From JAJTFA01 sp044351265 (lineage in GTDB: Bacteria; Bacteroidota; Bacteroidia; UKL13-3), in the NCBI GenBank assembly GCA_044351265.1, contig JBILGC010000016.1, positions 1 through 39,450 of the forward strand: a DNA stretch of 39,450 nt. Direction: 5' to 3'. The notes under the pieces are model-generated. The model made no database searches. It was given only the letters and a program-made list of their open reading frames with translations, and was not told the origin of the DNA. Shown here one piece after another: positions 1-9,112 of the stretch. The translations under genes and the position numbers were made by a program. The stretch's first letter is position 1. Every line of letters starts with the position of its first letter.

Positions 1-212
1 GCTTGGGCATTGGAGTAACGCGTATTAGATGCATCTCCCATTAAAAAATTCAGATTGCACATTCCTCCATAACCAAGGCCTGTAAAAGGGTCGTAAAGCA
101 AAATTGGCAGAATGGTTTTATGAAACTTTGCGCTATCATGCTGAGCGTTGATTTGCATAATGCACGCTGCTAGGTAAAACAATATTGTAAGAATTCTTTT
201 ATATTTTGTCAT
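1..212 (-). CDS. Outer-membrane beta-barrel protein, BamA/TamA-like, N-terminal part only
   Basis: Partial gene: the start codon is at 210-212 and the reading frame runs open off the left edge of the window, giving about 70 residues. The N-terminus is a signal peptide (MTKYKRILTILFYLAACIMQ, then INAQ) with a likely cleavage after NAQ. It is followed by ILPILLYDPFTGLGYGG, which resembles the first strand of Bacteroidota surface-antigen (Omp85/BamA-like) barrels, where a Pro-rich entry and a Gly-rich strand follow the signal peptide. Seen: signal peptide and first strand. Inferred: outer-membrane barrel. It lies 118 bases downstream of the PD40/OmpA gene on the same strand. Any barrel family would give a similar first strand, so the family is tentative. 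Confidence 0.55.
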   Translation of the reverse strand, partial: MTKYKRILTILFYLAACIMQINAQHDSAKFHKTILPILLYDPFTGLGYGGMCNLNFLMGDASNTRYSNAQ

Positions 213-330
213 AACACAAATCTGTGGTTGTTCATATTTATTTATGTATCGATAACAAACATTAATTCAAACAAATTTGGCAAATGATACAAGTAATGCC
301 TCATGCTTTTGCAAATTTTGCAAATCCTGA

Positions 331-1854
331 CTACTCCAAAATTTTAAATTCAACCCTTCTGTTAAGCTGCCTATTATCTTCAGTATTGTTCTCAAATAGC
401 GGCTTACCCTCTCCAAATCCTTTGCTCAGTAATCTATTTAACGAAACGCCTTTGCTTACCAAATAATCATAAACTGCTTTAGCTCTATTTTCAGACAAAG
501 TAAGGTTGTCAGCTTCCTGCCCTATATCATCGGTATGTCCGCTAATTTCAATACGTACCTTTTTATTCTGTTTCATAAACTCTACTAAACGCTCCAACTC
601 TGGCGTAGATTCTTCTTTTAGCTCCCACTTGCCTGTATTAAAGAATATATTATTGAGACGTATAGTGAGGCCTTTTTCTATAGGCACCATTTCCAGGTCT
701 ATTCTTCTTTCTACATATTCATTTTCCTTTTGCAAATCAATATTAACAGACACTGGAATGTATCCGTCAGCCTTGGCTATAATGCCATAGTTTTTACCGT
801 ATCTTAATACCAGATTATACTCACCATCCGATTGAAAATTGGCTCTGCCGGCAATTTGTCCTGAAGGCAATTCCTCATAAGTAATTATGGCCTCAACAGA
901 TGCATTTGTTTTGCTGTTATATACCCTTCCTTTTACCAAAACCACGGGTTCAGGTCTTGTTGCGGCTGTTGTTGTTACCCTAAAAATATCTGCTTTACCG
1001 AGTGATTGATGATTGCTTACCAAATATGCTAAATCACCCGAAGCCGGCAAAGTATAAAAACCTTCCTTTCCCTCAGAGTTGATAGGCTTGCCAAGATTAA
1101 CCGGATCCGACCACATTTGCCATGATTCGTCTAGCCTGCGTGTCATGTAAATATCATGCTGCCCAATACCACCAGGTCTGTCACTGCTAAAATACAATGT
1201 CATGCCATCTGCAGCCAAAAAAGGTGTAGACTCATCAAATTCAGTATTCACATCTTTGCCTAAGCTCATCGGCTCACTCCAGGTACCATTGCTTTGAAGA
1301 AATGATATGTAAAGGTTGTTTAAAGTACTTCCCTCCTTCTCAGAAAAACTAATGATGAGCAATTTATTATCAGCACCCATGCAGGCAGATGAAAATTCGC
1401 CCAAACAAAGCTTATCAAACTTTTTTATTTCAAGATACTTTGCAGGAGACCATTTATTGTTCGCTCTCCTTATCAGAGAAAAACCTACCCCCCAAAACAG
1501 TTGGTCATCATAGGCACCACCAATAAGCAGTTGGTTACCATCCGGACTCACATTCCATAAGGTATTATAGTTGGTTCTGTTTAATTCATCCGGAGCTCGC
1601 TGAGCTTCCTCCCAGGTCATACTATCGATTGATTTACTAATCCAAATATCTTGAGAACCATTTAAGCCTCCTTTATTTTGAGGATGCCCTGATCTGATGA
1701 AATACAAAGTTTTACCATCGACAGAAATAATGGGATTAAGCTCACTGTAGGCTGAATTTATTTTTGCACCCAGATTTTCCAGTTTTAATTGTTGGGCATT
1801 GGCCGGTTTCACACCAATTAAAAATAAGATGGGTAAAAAGAAAAGGAATTTCAT
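331..1854 (-). CDS. PD40 beta-propeller / OmpA peptidoglycan-binding protein
   Basis: 507 residues, exported (signal peptide 1-20 ending in ANA). Residues about 33-295 hold PD40 (WD40-like) blades with the recurring pattern DGxTLYFxSxRPGG..DIY. Residues about 305-375 form a carboxypeptidase-regulatory-like beta-sandwich (VKGRVYNSKT). Residues 397-507 are an OmpA C-terminal domain with NNIFFNTGKWEL, SGHTDD near 438-443, LSENRAKAVYDYL and NRRVEF, the usual peptidoglycan-binding signature. By family it should sit in the periplasm or at the outer membrane and bind the wall. The layout matches PorE of the type IX secretion system without its N-terminal TPRs; a fuller homologue with TPRs lies at 7138-9039. 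There is no lipobox Cys. Many Bacteroidota paralogues share this layout, so the specific role is open. Confidence 0.85.
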   Translation of the reverse strand: MKFLFFLPILFLIGVKPANAQQLKLENLGAKINSAYSELNPIISVDGKTLYFIRSGHPQNKGGLNGSQDIWISKSIDSMTWEEAQRAPDELNRTNYNTLWNVSPDGNQLLIGGAYDDQLFWGVGFSLIRRANNKWSPAKYLEIKKFDKLCLGEFSSACMGADNKLLIISFSEKEGSTLNNLYISFLQSNGTWSEPMSLGKDVNTEFDESTPFLAADGMTLYFSSDRPGGIGQHDIYMTRRLDESWQMWSDPVNLGKPINSEGKEGFYTLPASGDLAYLVSNHQSLGKADIFRVTTTAATRPEPVVLVKGRVYNSKTNASVEAIITYEELPSGQIAGRANFQSDGEYNLVLRYGKNYGIIAKADGYIPVSVNIDLQKENEYVERRIDLEMVPIEKGLTIRLNNIFFNTGKWELKEESTPELERLVEFMKQNKKVRIEISGHTDDIGQEADNLTLSENRAKAVYDYLVSKGVSLNRLLSKGFGEGKPLFENNTEDNRQLNRRVEFKILE

Positions 1855-1894
1855 TACAGCTATTGAAAAGCAAGTAAATAATAAATTTAAACAT

Positions 1895-1922
1895 AAAAAA
1901 AGCCACCTGCAATTGGTGGCTT
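1895..1922 (-). terminator. Intrinsic terminator after the DUF6580-like gene
   Basis: On the minus strand an 8-bp stem AAGCCACC/GGTGGCTT (1900-1922) with a 7-base loop is followed directly by a run of T (the A-run at 1895-1900 on the plus strand). It sits 21 bases past the stop codon of the membrane-protein gene at 1944-2489. Confidence 0.85.
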
Positions 1923-1943
1923 AAAAATAAGATTATATAGTTA

Positions 1944-2489
1944 TTAGGCTCTTTGCTCCCTTATCTGAGGGATATTGATTTGAAGCAAATAGAAACCTCC
2001 AAACAATACTGCATTATAAAATAAATCAGACAACAAGGTTTTGTCAAAAAACGGAATAGCAGAAACATAGCATTGAGCCAAACCACTTGCATTGAGTGTA
2101 TAGAGTTCAGGTTGATGAATAAATCCGCCAACCCAAACAAAGAAATTTGTTACTACAAAAAACAACACAGATGAGGCAACAGAATAACCTGTTATACGCA
2201 GGATACTCTTATTTTGATTCATTGTTGTTCCCAACCAAGTGATGAGCAAGTAGGTCATATAGACTACAATGGTTTGCTCAGCAAAATACCATCCGTTAAA
2301 ACCCATTAACGCATCGCTAAGTAGCATGGCAAGTGCAGGAATACCAAAAGCAAGCCATCTATTGCTTAAATACACACCTGCAAAAAGTGCCATTGCTCCA
2401 ATAGGAGTAAAGTTAGGTGCATGGGGGAATAAACGGGTTAATGCTGCCGCAAAAACAATCAAAATAATTGTTGAAATTCTTTTATTCAT
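1944..2489 (-). CDS. DUF6580-like integral membrane protein (putative transport)
   Basis: 181 residues when started at MNKRIST (ATG at 2487-2489). An upstream ATG at 2498 would add three residues. A longer frame back to 2546 adds a stretch overlapping the likely promoter and is disfavoured. The protein is almost wholly hydrophobic with about five membrane segments. The start RLFPHAPNFTPIGAMALFAG followed by a Ser-Asp loop (LLSDALMG) is the pattern I associate with DUF6580, a family of putative transport proteins resembling ECF-type S components. Substrate unknown. It appears monocistronic with its own terminator at 1895-1922. A TACATTCG box at 2516-2523 (minus strand), one base off TAnnTTTG, lies 26 bases upstream of the chosen start. 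Confidence 0.6.
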   Translation of the reverse strand: MNKRISTIILIVFAAALTRLFPHAPNFTPIGAMALFAGVYLSNRWLAFGIPALAMLLSDALMGFNGWYFAEQTIVVYMTYLLITWLGTTMNQNKSILRITGYSVASSVLFFVVTNFFVWVGGFIHQPELYTLNASGLAQCYVSAIPFFDKTLLSDLFYNAVLFGGFYLLQINIPQIREQRA

Positions 2490-2710
2490 AACATTCATAA
2501 TTCTTAGCTTGGTTGCGAATGTAATGGAGAGAAATATGAAAACCAATTAAACATTTTTGCCCAATTGTATATAACTTTAAGAATACATAATGAACCTTTT
2601 ATCATTTGGGCTTACCATTTGAAAAAAAAGTTGGCGTATATAGCCTAAAAACTTGAAATTGCACTCCTTTCCTTTGTGAACCCTATCTAAACACCATTAA
2701 ATAAATACAT

Positions 2711-5608
2711 ATGAAACGTAAGTTTTTAACAGGAATTATGGCACTGTTTCTTGGAGTGGTAATGCAGGCACAAACACCTGCGCCTACCCAAACCGATCCA
2801 AACCAACCTCAGCTAGTTGAAAAGGTTACAGCCAAACCGGGCGAATTAGCTATTGCCTATGAAAAATGGCGCTTGCCAAATGGCTTGGTTGTAATTGTAC
2901 ACGAAGATCATTCTGACCCGATTGTTCACGTTGATGTAACCTACCACGTAGGTTCGGCCAGAGAAACTCCGGGGAAATCAGGATTTGCTCACTTTTTTGA
3001 ACATATGATGTTCCAGGGTTCAGACCACGTAGCAGATGAAGAGCATTTTAAAATTGTTGAAGGTGCGGGTGGCGATATGAATGGTACAACCAACCGGGAC
3101 CGCACTAACTATTTCGAAACGCTTCCTAAAAACTATCTGGAGACAGCTCTGTGGCTGGAGGCCGACCGCATGGGTTATCTGTTGGACGCTGTAACACAGA
3201 AAAAGTTTGAAGTGCAGCGTGCCACCGTTAAAAATGAAAAAGACCAACGCGTAACAAATGTACCTTACGGGCGCACAGACGAAGTAAAAGACCAAATTTT
3301 ATATCCCGCCAAGCATCCATACAATTGGCCAACCATTGGTTATGTAGAAGACCTTGACCGTGTTAATGTAGAAGACCTGAAAAACTTCTTTATGCGCTGG
3401 TATGGCCCAAATAATGCCAGTCTGGTTGTTGCAGGAGATGTTGACCCTAAGGATGTGTTAAATCTCGCCATAAAATATTTCGGCCCTATCCCTCGCGGCC
3501 CTGAAGTTAAAAATTTACCAAAAACACCAGTTCGTCTACCTGATAATGTATACGCAAACTATGGCGATAATATTTTCCTGCCGTTAACCTATTTCGTTTA
3601 TCCCGGTGTTGCCAATTATCATCCGGATGAGGCTCCACTTGATATCCTGGCATCTGTATTAGGCGATGGAAACAACTCATGGTTATATCAAAAATTGGTT
3701 AAAACCGAAAAAGTATTTAGTGCAGAATGCTTTAATCCTTGTTTTGAGTTAGCAGGAGAGTTTACTTTTCAAATATTGTCATATCCTGCCATGATGCAGG
3801 AAGAACCAGCAAACCCGGAAGACTTACTTAAATCTGTATTGGATGAGTTTGACCGCACCGGCATTACGGACGAAGAATTGGCACGTGCTAAAGCAAAATT
3901 TGAAACACAGGCCGTTCAAAGTCTTCAAAGCATTGGAGGCAAAGCTGCACAGCTAAGCATGTGGAACTACCTGCTACCTAATAAGAGCATGAATGTGCAG
4001 GATGAAATAAATCGTTATAATAAAGTAAGCAAAGAAGATATAATGCGTGTTTTCCGAACCTATATCAAAGGTAAATATGCTGCCATCGTGAATGTTTTCC
4101 CTAAAGATGCAAATGCCGCTTCAGCCAAGGAAGAAACCAAACTGGCTAACTCATCAGGTATTGCCTCATCAGAACTTGAATATAAAGGTCTTAGCTACAC
4201 AAAGCCTAAAGATAACTTTGACCGCAGCAAAAAACCTGAAATTAAAGGCTCTGTAACACCTGTGGTGCCCAAAATTTACTCGGCCAAATTTGACAATGGC
4301 ATGAATGTGCTGGGAACACAAAACAGCGAGCTGCCACTTGTTACTATTATGCTTACCATGAAAGGTGGAAATGTAGTTGTAAATGATCCTGCGAAATCCG
4401 GCCTTGCATTGCTAACCGCATATATGATGGGTGAAAGCACTCAAAATTATACATCAGAACAGTTTAATGCTGAACTAGATAAATTGGGTAGCAGTATCAG
4501 CTTCAATGCAGGTAAAGAAAATACCAGTGTCATGATTACTAGCCAAAAGAAAAATCTAGATAAAACCCTACAATTGTTTGAAGAAGCCTTGCTTAGACCC
4601 AAATACACTCCTGAGAATTTTAAATTAAAACAACGCCAATTGGCAGAACAAATAAAAGCCAACAGCAGGCAGGCCGGAGACATGGCAGGAAAGGCCTATA
4701 GCAGATTGCTATATGGCAAATCAATTTTTGCTGAGCCCGTAACAGGAAGCATTAAAACCATCAAAGGCATGTCGATTAAAGATGTGCAGTCTTACTACGA
4801 TAAATACTACTCACCTTCAGTTGCATCTTTGGTAATTGTAGGTGATGTAGCCGAATCTGATATTATGCCTAAACTTCAGTTCCTTAAAAACTGGGGCAAA
4901 AAGGAGGTGATACTTCCTAAACCTCCTGTTGCTGAAGTTCAAACTAAACAGCAGATTTATTTAATTGATAAGTATAAGGCTAGCCAAACTGAAATTCGTG
5001 TGGGTTACCTTGCACTGCCTTACGATTATAATGGTAAATTCTTTAAATCAAATGTGATGAATTATCCTTTTGGCGGAAACTTCAACAGCCGTTTAAATCT
5101 AAATTTACGAGAAGAAAAAGGTATTACATATGGCATCCGCTCAGGTTTTCAGGGTACATACAACCCAGGCACGTTTACTGTTGGCGTAGGTGTAAGGGCT
5201 TCTGCTACTGATACCGCCATCAAAGAAATTATGAACGAGATGGTAAATTATCGTGCAAAAGGTATAACAGAAGAAGAGTTAGCTTATGCTAAAAAATCGT
5301 TAACGCAAAGTGACGCTTTGCGATATGAAACCATCTTTGATAAAGCCGGATTCTTAAACCAGATAGCTTACTATAACCTCCCAACAGACTATATCGATCA
5401 GCAAAACAAAACCTTGCAAGAAATTACCAAGCAAGAAATAGATGCTTTGGCTAAAGAAATGCTTGCCATTGAAAAAATGGTTATTGTAGTTGTTGGCGAT
5501 AAAGACAAAATTAAAACAAACTTGGATAAGCTTGACTTTGGAGGTCAGCCTGGCTACAAATCTCCTCTGGGATCTTACAAGGTGATTGAGTTAAAACCCG
5601 AAGAATAA
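2711..5608 (+). CDS. M16 family zinc metallopeptidase, two-domain single chain
   Basis: 965 residues with signal peptide 1-21 (cleavage after MQAQ or nearby), so periplasmic or envelope-located. The inverted zinc motif HFFEH is at 94-98, with the distal Glu ligand in VKNEKDQR near 176, as in pitrilysin-type enzymes. The second half (from about 525) repeats the M16 fold but lacks HxxEH, and keeps the RxxxY-type substrate-binding segment in LREEKGITYGIRSGF. So an active N-half and an inactive C-half are fused in one chain, whereas mitochondrial processing peptidase uses two subunits. Expected role by family: degradation of oligopeptides or proteins in the envelope. It stands alone, ends at a strong terminator and faces dnaN. 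A TTCCTTTG box at 2669-2676 is an imperfect -7 candidate. Confidence 0.92.
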   Translation: MKRKFLTGIMALFLGVVMQAQTPAPTQTDPNQPQLVEKVTAKPGELAIAYEKWRLPNGLVVIVHEDHSDPIVHVDVTYHVGSARETPGKSGFAHFFEHMMFQGSDHVADEEHFKIVEGAGGDMNGTTNRDRTNYFETLPKNYLETALWLEADRMGYLLDAVTQKKFEVQRATVKNEKDQRVTNVPYGRTDEVKDQILYPAKHPYNWPTIGYVEDLDRVNVEDLKNFFMRWYGPNNASLVVAGDVDPKDVLNLAIKYFGPIPRGPEVKNLPKTPVRLPDNVYANYGDNIFLPLTYFVYPGVANYHPDEAPLDILASVLGDGNNSWLYQKLVKTEKVFSAECFNPCFELAGEFTFQILSYPAMMQEEPANPEDLLKSVLDEFDRTGITDEELARAKAKFETQAVQSLQSIGGKAAQLSMWNYLLPNKSMNVQDEINRYNKVSKEDIMRVFRTYIKGKYAAIVNVFPKDANAASAKEETKLANSSGIASSELEYKGLSYTKPKDNFDRSKKPEIKGSVTPVVPKIYSAKFDNGMNVLGTQNSELPLVTIMLTMKGGNVVVNDPAKSGLALLTAYMMGESTQNYTSEQFNAELDKLGSSISFNAGKENTSVMITSQKKNLDKTLQLFEEALLRPKYTPENFKLKQRQLAEQIKANSRQAGDMAGKAYSRLLYGKSIFAEPVTGSIKTIKGMSIKDVQSYYDKYYSPSVASLVIVGDVAESDIMPKLQFLKNWGKKEVILPKPPVAEVQTKQQIYLIDKYKASQTEIRVGYLALPYDYNGKFFKSNVMNYPFGGNFNSRLNLNLREEKGITYGIRSGFQGTYNPGTFTVGVGVRASATDTAIKEIMNEMVNYRAKGITEEELAYAKKSLTQSDALRYETIFDKAGFLNQIAYYNLPTDYIDQQNKTLQEITKQEIDALAKEMLAIEKMVIVVVGDKDKIKTNLDKLDFGGQPGYKSPLGSYKVIELKPEE

Positions 5609-5631
5609 AAAATCAATATTTCATCCCTGTA

Positions 5632-5665
5632 AGAGGCTGCCCTGAATCAGGACAGCCTCTTTTTT
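5632..5665 (+). terminator. Intrinsic terminator after the M16 peptidase gene
   Basis: AGAGGCTG (5632-5639) pairs with CAGCCTCT (5653-5660). The inner CCTGA/TCAGG arms extend the stem after one mismatch, and a T-run follows to 5665. It lies 23 bases past the stop codon. Confidence 0.9.
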
Positions 5666-5698
5666 ATTGCCCCTGATTTAGTACCCACTAAAAGCGCA

Positions 5699-5729
5699 TA
5701 AAAAAAGCTGCCTCAAGAGAAGCAGCTTT
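5699..5729 (-). terminator. Intrinsic terminator after dnaN
   Basis: AAAGCTGC (5704-5711) pairs with GCAGCTTT (5722-5729). Read on the minus strand the hairpin is followed by a T-run (A-run 5700-5706 on the plus strand). It lies 19 bases past the dnaN stop and forms a facing pair with the terminator at 5632-5665. Confidence 0.88.
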
Positions 5730-5748
5730 GTTGTTGTAAAAAATGTTT

Positions 5749-6870
5749 TTAATAACTATTCAGCATCATTGGCATAACGAGCATCAGTATATCTTCACCC
5801 TCGTCAGCTGCAGATGGCCTTAATACCCCGGCCCTGTTTGGTTGAGACATTTCCAAACGAACTTCAGGTGAATCCAATGAATTTAGCATTTCAGATAAGT
5901 ATTTAGAATTAAATCCTATTTCTAAATCCTCACCTTGGTATGCGCATTTCAATTTTTCCTGTGCCTCATTTTCAAAATCTATATCTTCTGCAGAAATAGT
6001 TAATTCACTTCCGGCTATTTTTAAACGAATCTGATGTGTAGTTTTATTAGATGTAATGGAAACGCGTTTTACAGAAGTAAGAAATTCATTGCGATCCATG
6101 GTTAACAGATTTGGATTTTCAGTAGGAATTACAGCTTTGTAATCAGGATATTTTTCATCAATTAGTCTACAAATCAAGCTTAAATCAGCAGTTGAGAAAT
6201 GTGCATTGGAGCGATTAAACTCAATGGTAACTTCAGTATCATCATTTGGCAACGCTGATTTCAGCAGATTAAGTGCCTTTTTAGGAAGAATAAAAGCCTC
6301 TTCAACTCCTGGCTTTACATCTACCCTATTATACCTAACCAAACGATTTGCATCAGTTGCAACAAATGTAATATCGCTTGAACTCAATTGAACCAATACA
6401 CCAGTTAAATTTAAACGTAACTCATCATTGCTGGTAGCAAAAACAGTCTTGGTAATGGCTTTTTGCAATACTTTCGATGGGATAATAAATTTCTTACCAT
6501 CCTCAACTACCGGATTCTTCGGGAATTCATCACCCTTTTGAGCAGTTAATTTAAAACGCCCTGAATCATATTTTATTTCAACGGCTCCCTTTTCTGTATT
6601 AATGGAAAATGCCAATGGCTGATCGGCCAAAGTTTTTAATAAGTCAAGTGTAGTTTTCGATGGAATAGCAATGGATACATCTTCCTTTGCATCCACTTTA
6701 ATTCCGGTAGTCATGGTAGTTTCCAAATCGGTTGAAGAAATCTTTAACTCACCATTTTGTATATCGAATAAAAAGTTGTTTAAAATTGGAATAATAGGTT
6801 TTGATACCACCACTCCGTCAATTAACGAAAGATGCCTAAGCAAAGTAGAGCTGTTAACTATAAATTTCAT
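5749..6870 (-). CDS. dnaN: DNA polymerase III sliding clamp (beta subunit)
   Basis: 373 residues, the usual length for a bacterial beta clamp, starting MKFIVNSSTLLRHLSLIDGVV. It carries typical clamp segments: a first domain with LEIL-like LKISSTDLETTM, a middle domain with ATDANRLVRY (cf. ATDGHRL), and the C-terminal LVMPMML tail. The ring-shaped dimer tethers replicative polymerase to DNA and offers a binding groove to MutS and other partners; mutS is in the same window but not linked. dnaA is not next to it here: upstream is a 267-base gap and then a divergent envelope gene. Monocistronic, with its own terminator. Confidence 0.97.
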   Translation of the reverse strand: MKFIVNSSTLLRHLSLIDGVVVSKPIIPILNNFLFDIQNGELKISSTDLETTMTTGIKVDAKEDVSIAIPSKTTLDLLKTLADQPLAFSINTEKGAVEIKYDSGRFKLTAQKGDEFPKNPVVEDGKKFIIPSKVLQKAITKTVFATSNDELRLNLTGVLVQLSSSDITFVATDANRLVRYNRVDVKPGVEEAFILPKKALNLLKSALPNDDTEVTIEFNRSNAHFSTADLSLICRLIDEKYPDYKAVIPTENPNLLTMDRNEFLTSVKRVSITSNKTTHQIRLKIAGSELTISAEDIDFENEAQEKLKCAYQGEDLEIGFNSKYLSEMLNSLDSPEVRLEMSQPNRAGVLRPSAADEGEDILMLVMPMMLNSY

Positions 6871-7137
6871 TGTTTCAAGATTTTAAAACGTATTACAAAG
6901 ACGTACTCCTGCGATAGCACACCATTGATGCATCAAAAATAGAAGGGCAAGCCTTGCATTTAAACACAAGTTATGCACAGTTTGGGGAAACAGAGAAAGG
7001 GCTTTGCATGAAGCAAGCATAACCCCTAAACGTATAGATAATTCAATTAACAAGTGATGTTCAACATTTATTCTCGACAGTCTAGAAGCTGAACGGGTTA
7101 ACAACAAAATATTTTATATTGCGTTTCAATTAAACTC

Positions 7138-9039
7138 ATGAAAAAAATATTTCTCGGCTTATTAATGATCGTCAGTTTTTTATTGCAAGCACAAAACGAA
7201 CGCCCCTTTACAGGAACTACCAATAAAAAAGCTGAGAAAATGTTTGGCGAAGCCTTACAGGCCTTTACACGCATGGATTATAAGCCTGCACTTCAAATCC
7301 TAAATAAAATACTGGAAGAAGATCCTCGTTTCATAGATGCCTTGATGTTGCTTGCCGATTTGCGTGAGCAAAATGACCAGCTAGAAGATGCTTTGAATAC
7401 CTATAGAAAGGTTATTGGTATTAATCCGGATTTTCAAATTCCTTATTACAAAATGGCTTATACTGCTTTATCTTTTGGCGAGTATGATTCTGCCAGCCTA
7501 TACATAGGACTTTACAAAGAAAAAAACGGGAATCAAATTGATTCTTACAAAGTATCAAACCTAGAAAACCGGGCAAAGTTTGGTAGCCAAGCAATTAAAA
7601 AACCTGTTCCATTTAACTCCAAAAATGCAGGTGAAGCGATTAATTCGCCTATGGATGAGTATTTCCCGGGAACAACTGCAGACGAGCAAACCTTAATCTA
7701 TACCAGACTAGAACCAAATATTACAGAAAATTTTTATGTAAGTAAAAAAGGCTCAGATAATAACTGGGCAAAATCATTTAACATGGCTCCTCCTATTAAT
7801 ACTGAAGATAACGAGGGCACAGTCTCACTATCAGCAGATGGGCAATATGTATTTTTTACTGCTTGTAACAGGCCTTATGGCGAAGGTAGCTGCGATTTGT
7901 ATTTTAGCTTGCTTGACGGGGATGAATGGCGAGAGCCTAAAAGCCTTGGATTCCCAATTAATACTAGAGCTTGGGAGTCACAGCCAAGTGTTTCTTTTGA
8001 TGGCAAAACGTTATACTTCAGCAGCAACAGATCGGGCGGATTTGGCGGAATGGATATATGGTATAGTAATTACAGCAAGGGCAGATGGTCGCCTCCCGTA
8101 AATCTTGGACCTGAAGTTAACACCCCAGGCAATGAGGAATCTCCATTTATTGCAAAAGATGATCTTACATTATACTTCTCATCTGATGGGCATTTGGGTA
8201 TGGGTGGTAATGATTTATTTATTACCCGCAAACATTTGAATGGCAAATGGAGCAAACCTGAAAATCTCGGATATCCTGTAAACTCATTTAAAGATGAACG
8301 CTGCCTTGCTGTGGCTGCAGATGGCATCAATGCATATATTGCCACTGAACGACCCGGAGGTTTTGGTGGACTAGACATATGGGCATTTGAATTGCACGAA
8401 AAAATAAGGCCACTAAAAACAGGTTATGTTAAAGGCATAGTTTATGATGCACGAACACTTCAAAAACTTAGGGCGCAGCTAGAACTGATTGACCTTGAAA
8501 CAGAAAAACCTATCATTATAGCCACCTCAAACAAGCTCACCGGACAATTTCTCTTTTGCCTGCCAGGCAATAAAAACTATGCACTCAATGTTTCATGTGA
8601 TGGCTATCTTTTTCACTCTGAAAATTTCTCCCTCAAAAATCAACCCTCTACAGAGCCCATTATACTTGATATTCCTCTCAAAAAAATTCTTGAAGGTGAA
8701 CGTGTAGTACTAAAAAATATCTTCTTTGATACAGATAAATTTGACCTAAAAACTGAATCTAAAACAGAACTCAATAAGTTAATTGGTTTTTTAAATAATA
8801 ACCCGGTAATGAAGATTGAAATTGGGGGACATACTGACAATACAGGTGTAAAAGAAAAGAACACAACCTTATCGCAGAGCAGAGCCAAGGCTGTTTATGA
8901 TTACCTTATTCTAAATGGTATACAGGCAGCACGCCTTAGCTTTAAAGGTTATGCCGAAACCTTGCCTGTTGCCGACAATAAAACCGAAGCCGGTAGGAAG
9001 CAAAATCGAAGAACAGAATTTAAAATTATAGGCAAGTAA
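7138..9039 (+). CDS. TPR / PD40 propeller / CRD / OmpA protein, PorE-like
   Basis: 633 residues. Signal peptide 1-18 (LLQAQ) without a lipobox Cys. Residues about 31-128 hold TPR helices (FTRMDYKPALQILNKILEED). Residues 165-420 form a five-blade propeller with the repeat INTxxxEexPsxsxDGxTLYFSSxRxGGfGGxDIW. Residues 428-500 are a carboxypeptidase-regulatory-like domain. Residues 520-633 are an OmpA domain with NIFFDTDKFDL, GGHTDN (563-568), LSQSRAKAVYDYL and NRRTEF. This order matches PorE (PG1058) of the Porphyromonas gingivalis type IX secretion system, which links the machine to peptidoglycan. PorE is a lipoprotein; this one appears not to be, so a paralogue is equally possible. It is probably transcribed from a promoter in the 267-base gap shared with dnaN; TATATTGC at 7115-7122 is a weak -7 candidate. 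Confidence 0.88.
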   Translation: MKKIFLGLLMIVSFLLQAQNERPFTGTTNKKAEKMFGEALQAFTRMDYKPALQILNKILEEDPRFIDALMLLADLREQNDQLEDALNTYRKVIGINPDFQIPYYKMAYTALSFGEYDSASLYIGLYKEKNGNQIDSYKVSNLENRAKFGSQAIKKPVPFNSKNAGEAINSPMDEYFPGTTADEQTLIYTRLEPNITENFYVSKKGSDNNWAKSFNMAPPINTEDNEGTVSLSADGQYVFFTACNRPYGEGSCDLYFSLLDGDEWREPKSLGFPINTRAWESQPSVSFDGKTLYFSSNRSGGFGGMDIWYSNYSKGRWSPPVNLGPEVNTPGNEESPFIAKDDLTLYFSSDGHLGMGGNDLFITRKHLNGKWSKPENLGYPVNSFKDERCLAVAADGINAYIATERPGGFGGLDIWAFELHEKIRPLKTGYVKGIVYDARTLQKLRAQLELIDLETEKPIIIATSNKLTGQFLFCLPGNKNYALNVSCDGYLFHSENFSLKNQPSTEPIILDIPLKKILEGERVVLKNIFFDTDKFDLKTESKTELNKLIGFLNNNPVMKIEIGGHTDNTGVKEKNTTLSQSRAKAVYDYLILNGIQAARLSFKGYAETLPVADNKTEAGRKQNRRTEFKIIGK

Positions 9040-9112
9040 ATGATGGAGTTGCTTTGCAAGCAAATTTCCTTGTTTTGCGTTTATTATACTTATCAAATAA
9101 CCCTGATTAAAT

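Noticed and set aside
6971..6979. TTATGCACA upstream of dnaN, matching the DnaA-box pattern TTATnCACA.
   Set aside because: A single copy of such a nine-base pattern is expected about once per 40 kb by chance. No second box, AT-rich unwinding region or dnaA gene is nearby, so an origin cannot be supported.
6883..7107. Minus-strand open frame of 74 codons upstream of dnaN.
   Set aside because: Cys/Leu-rich composition unlike neighbours, no promoter box or family resemblance, and it occupies the shared promoter gap of two divergent genes.
9046..9066. TTGCTT/AAGCAA hairpin after the PorE-like gene.
   Set aside because: Six-base AT-rich stem followed by only three T; too weak to call a terminator.
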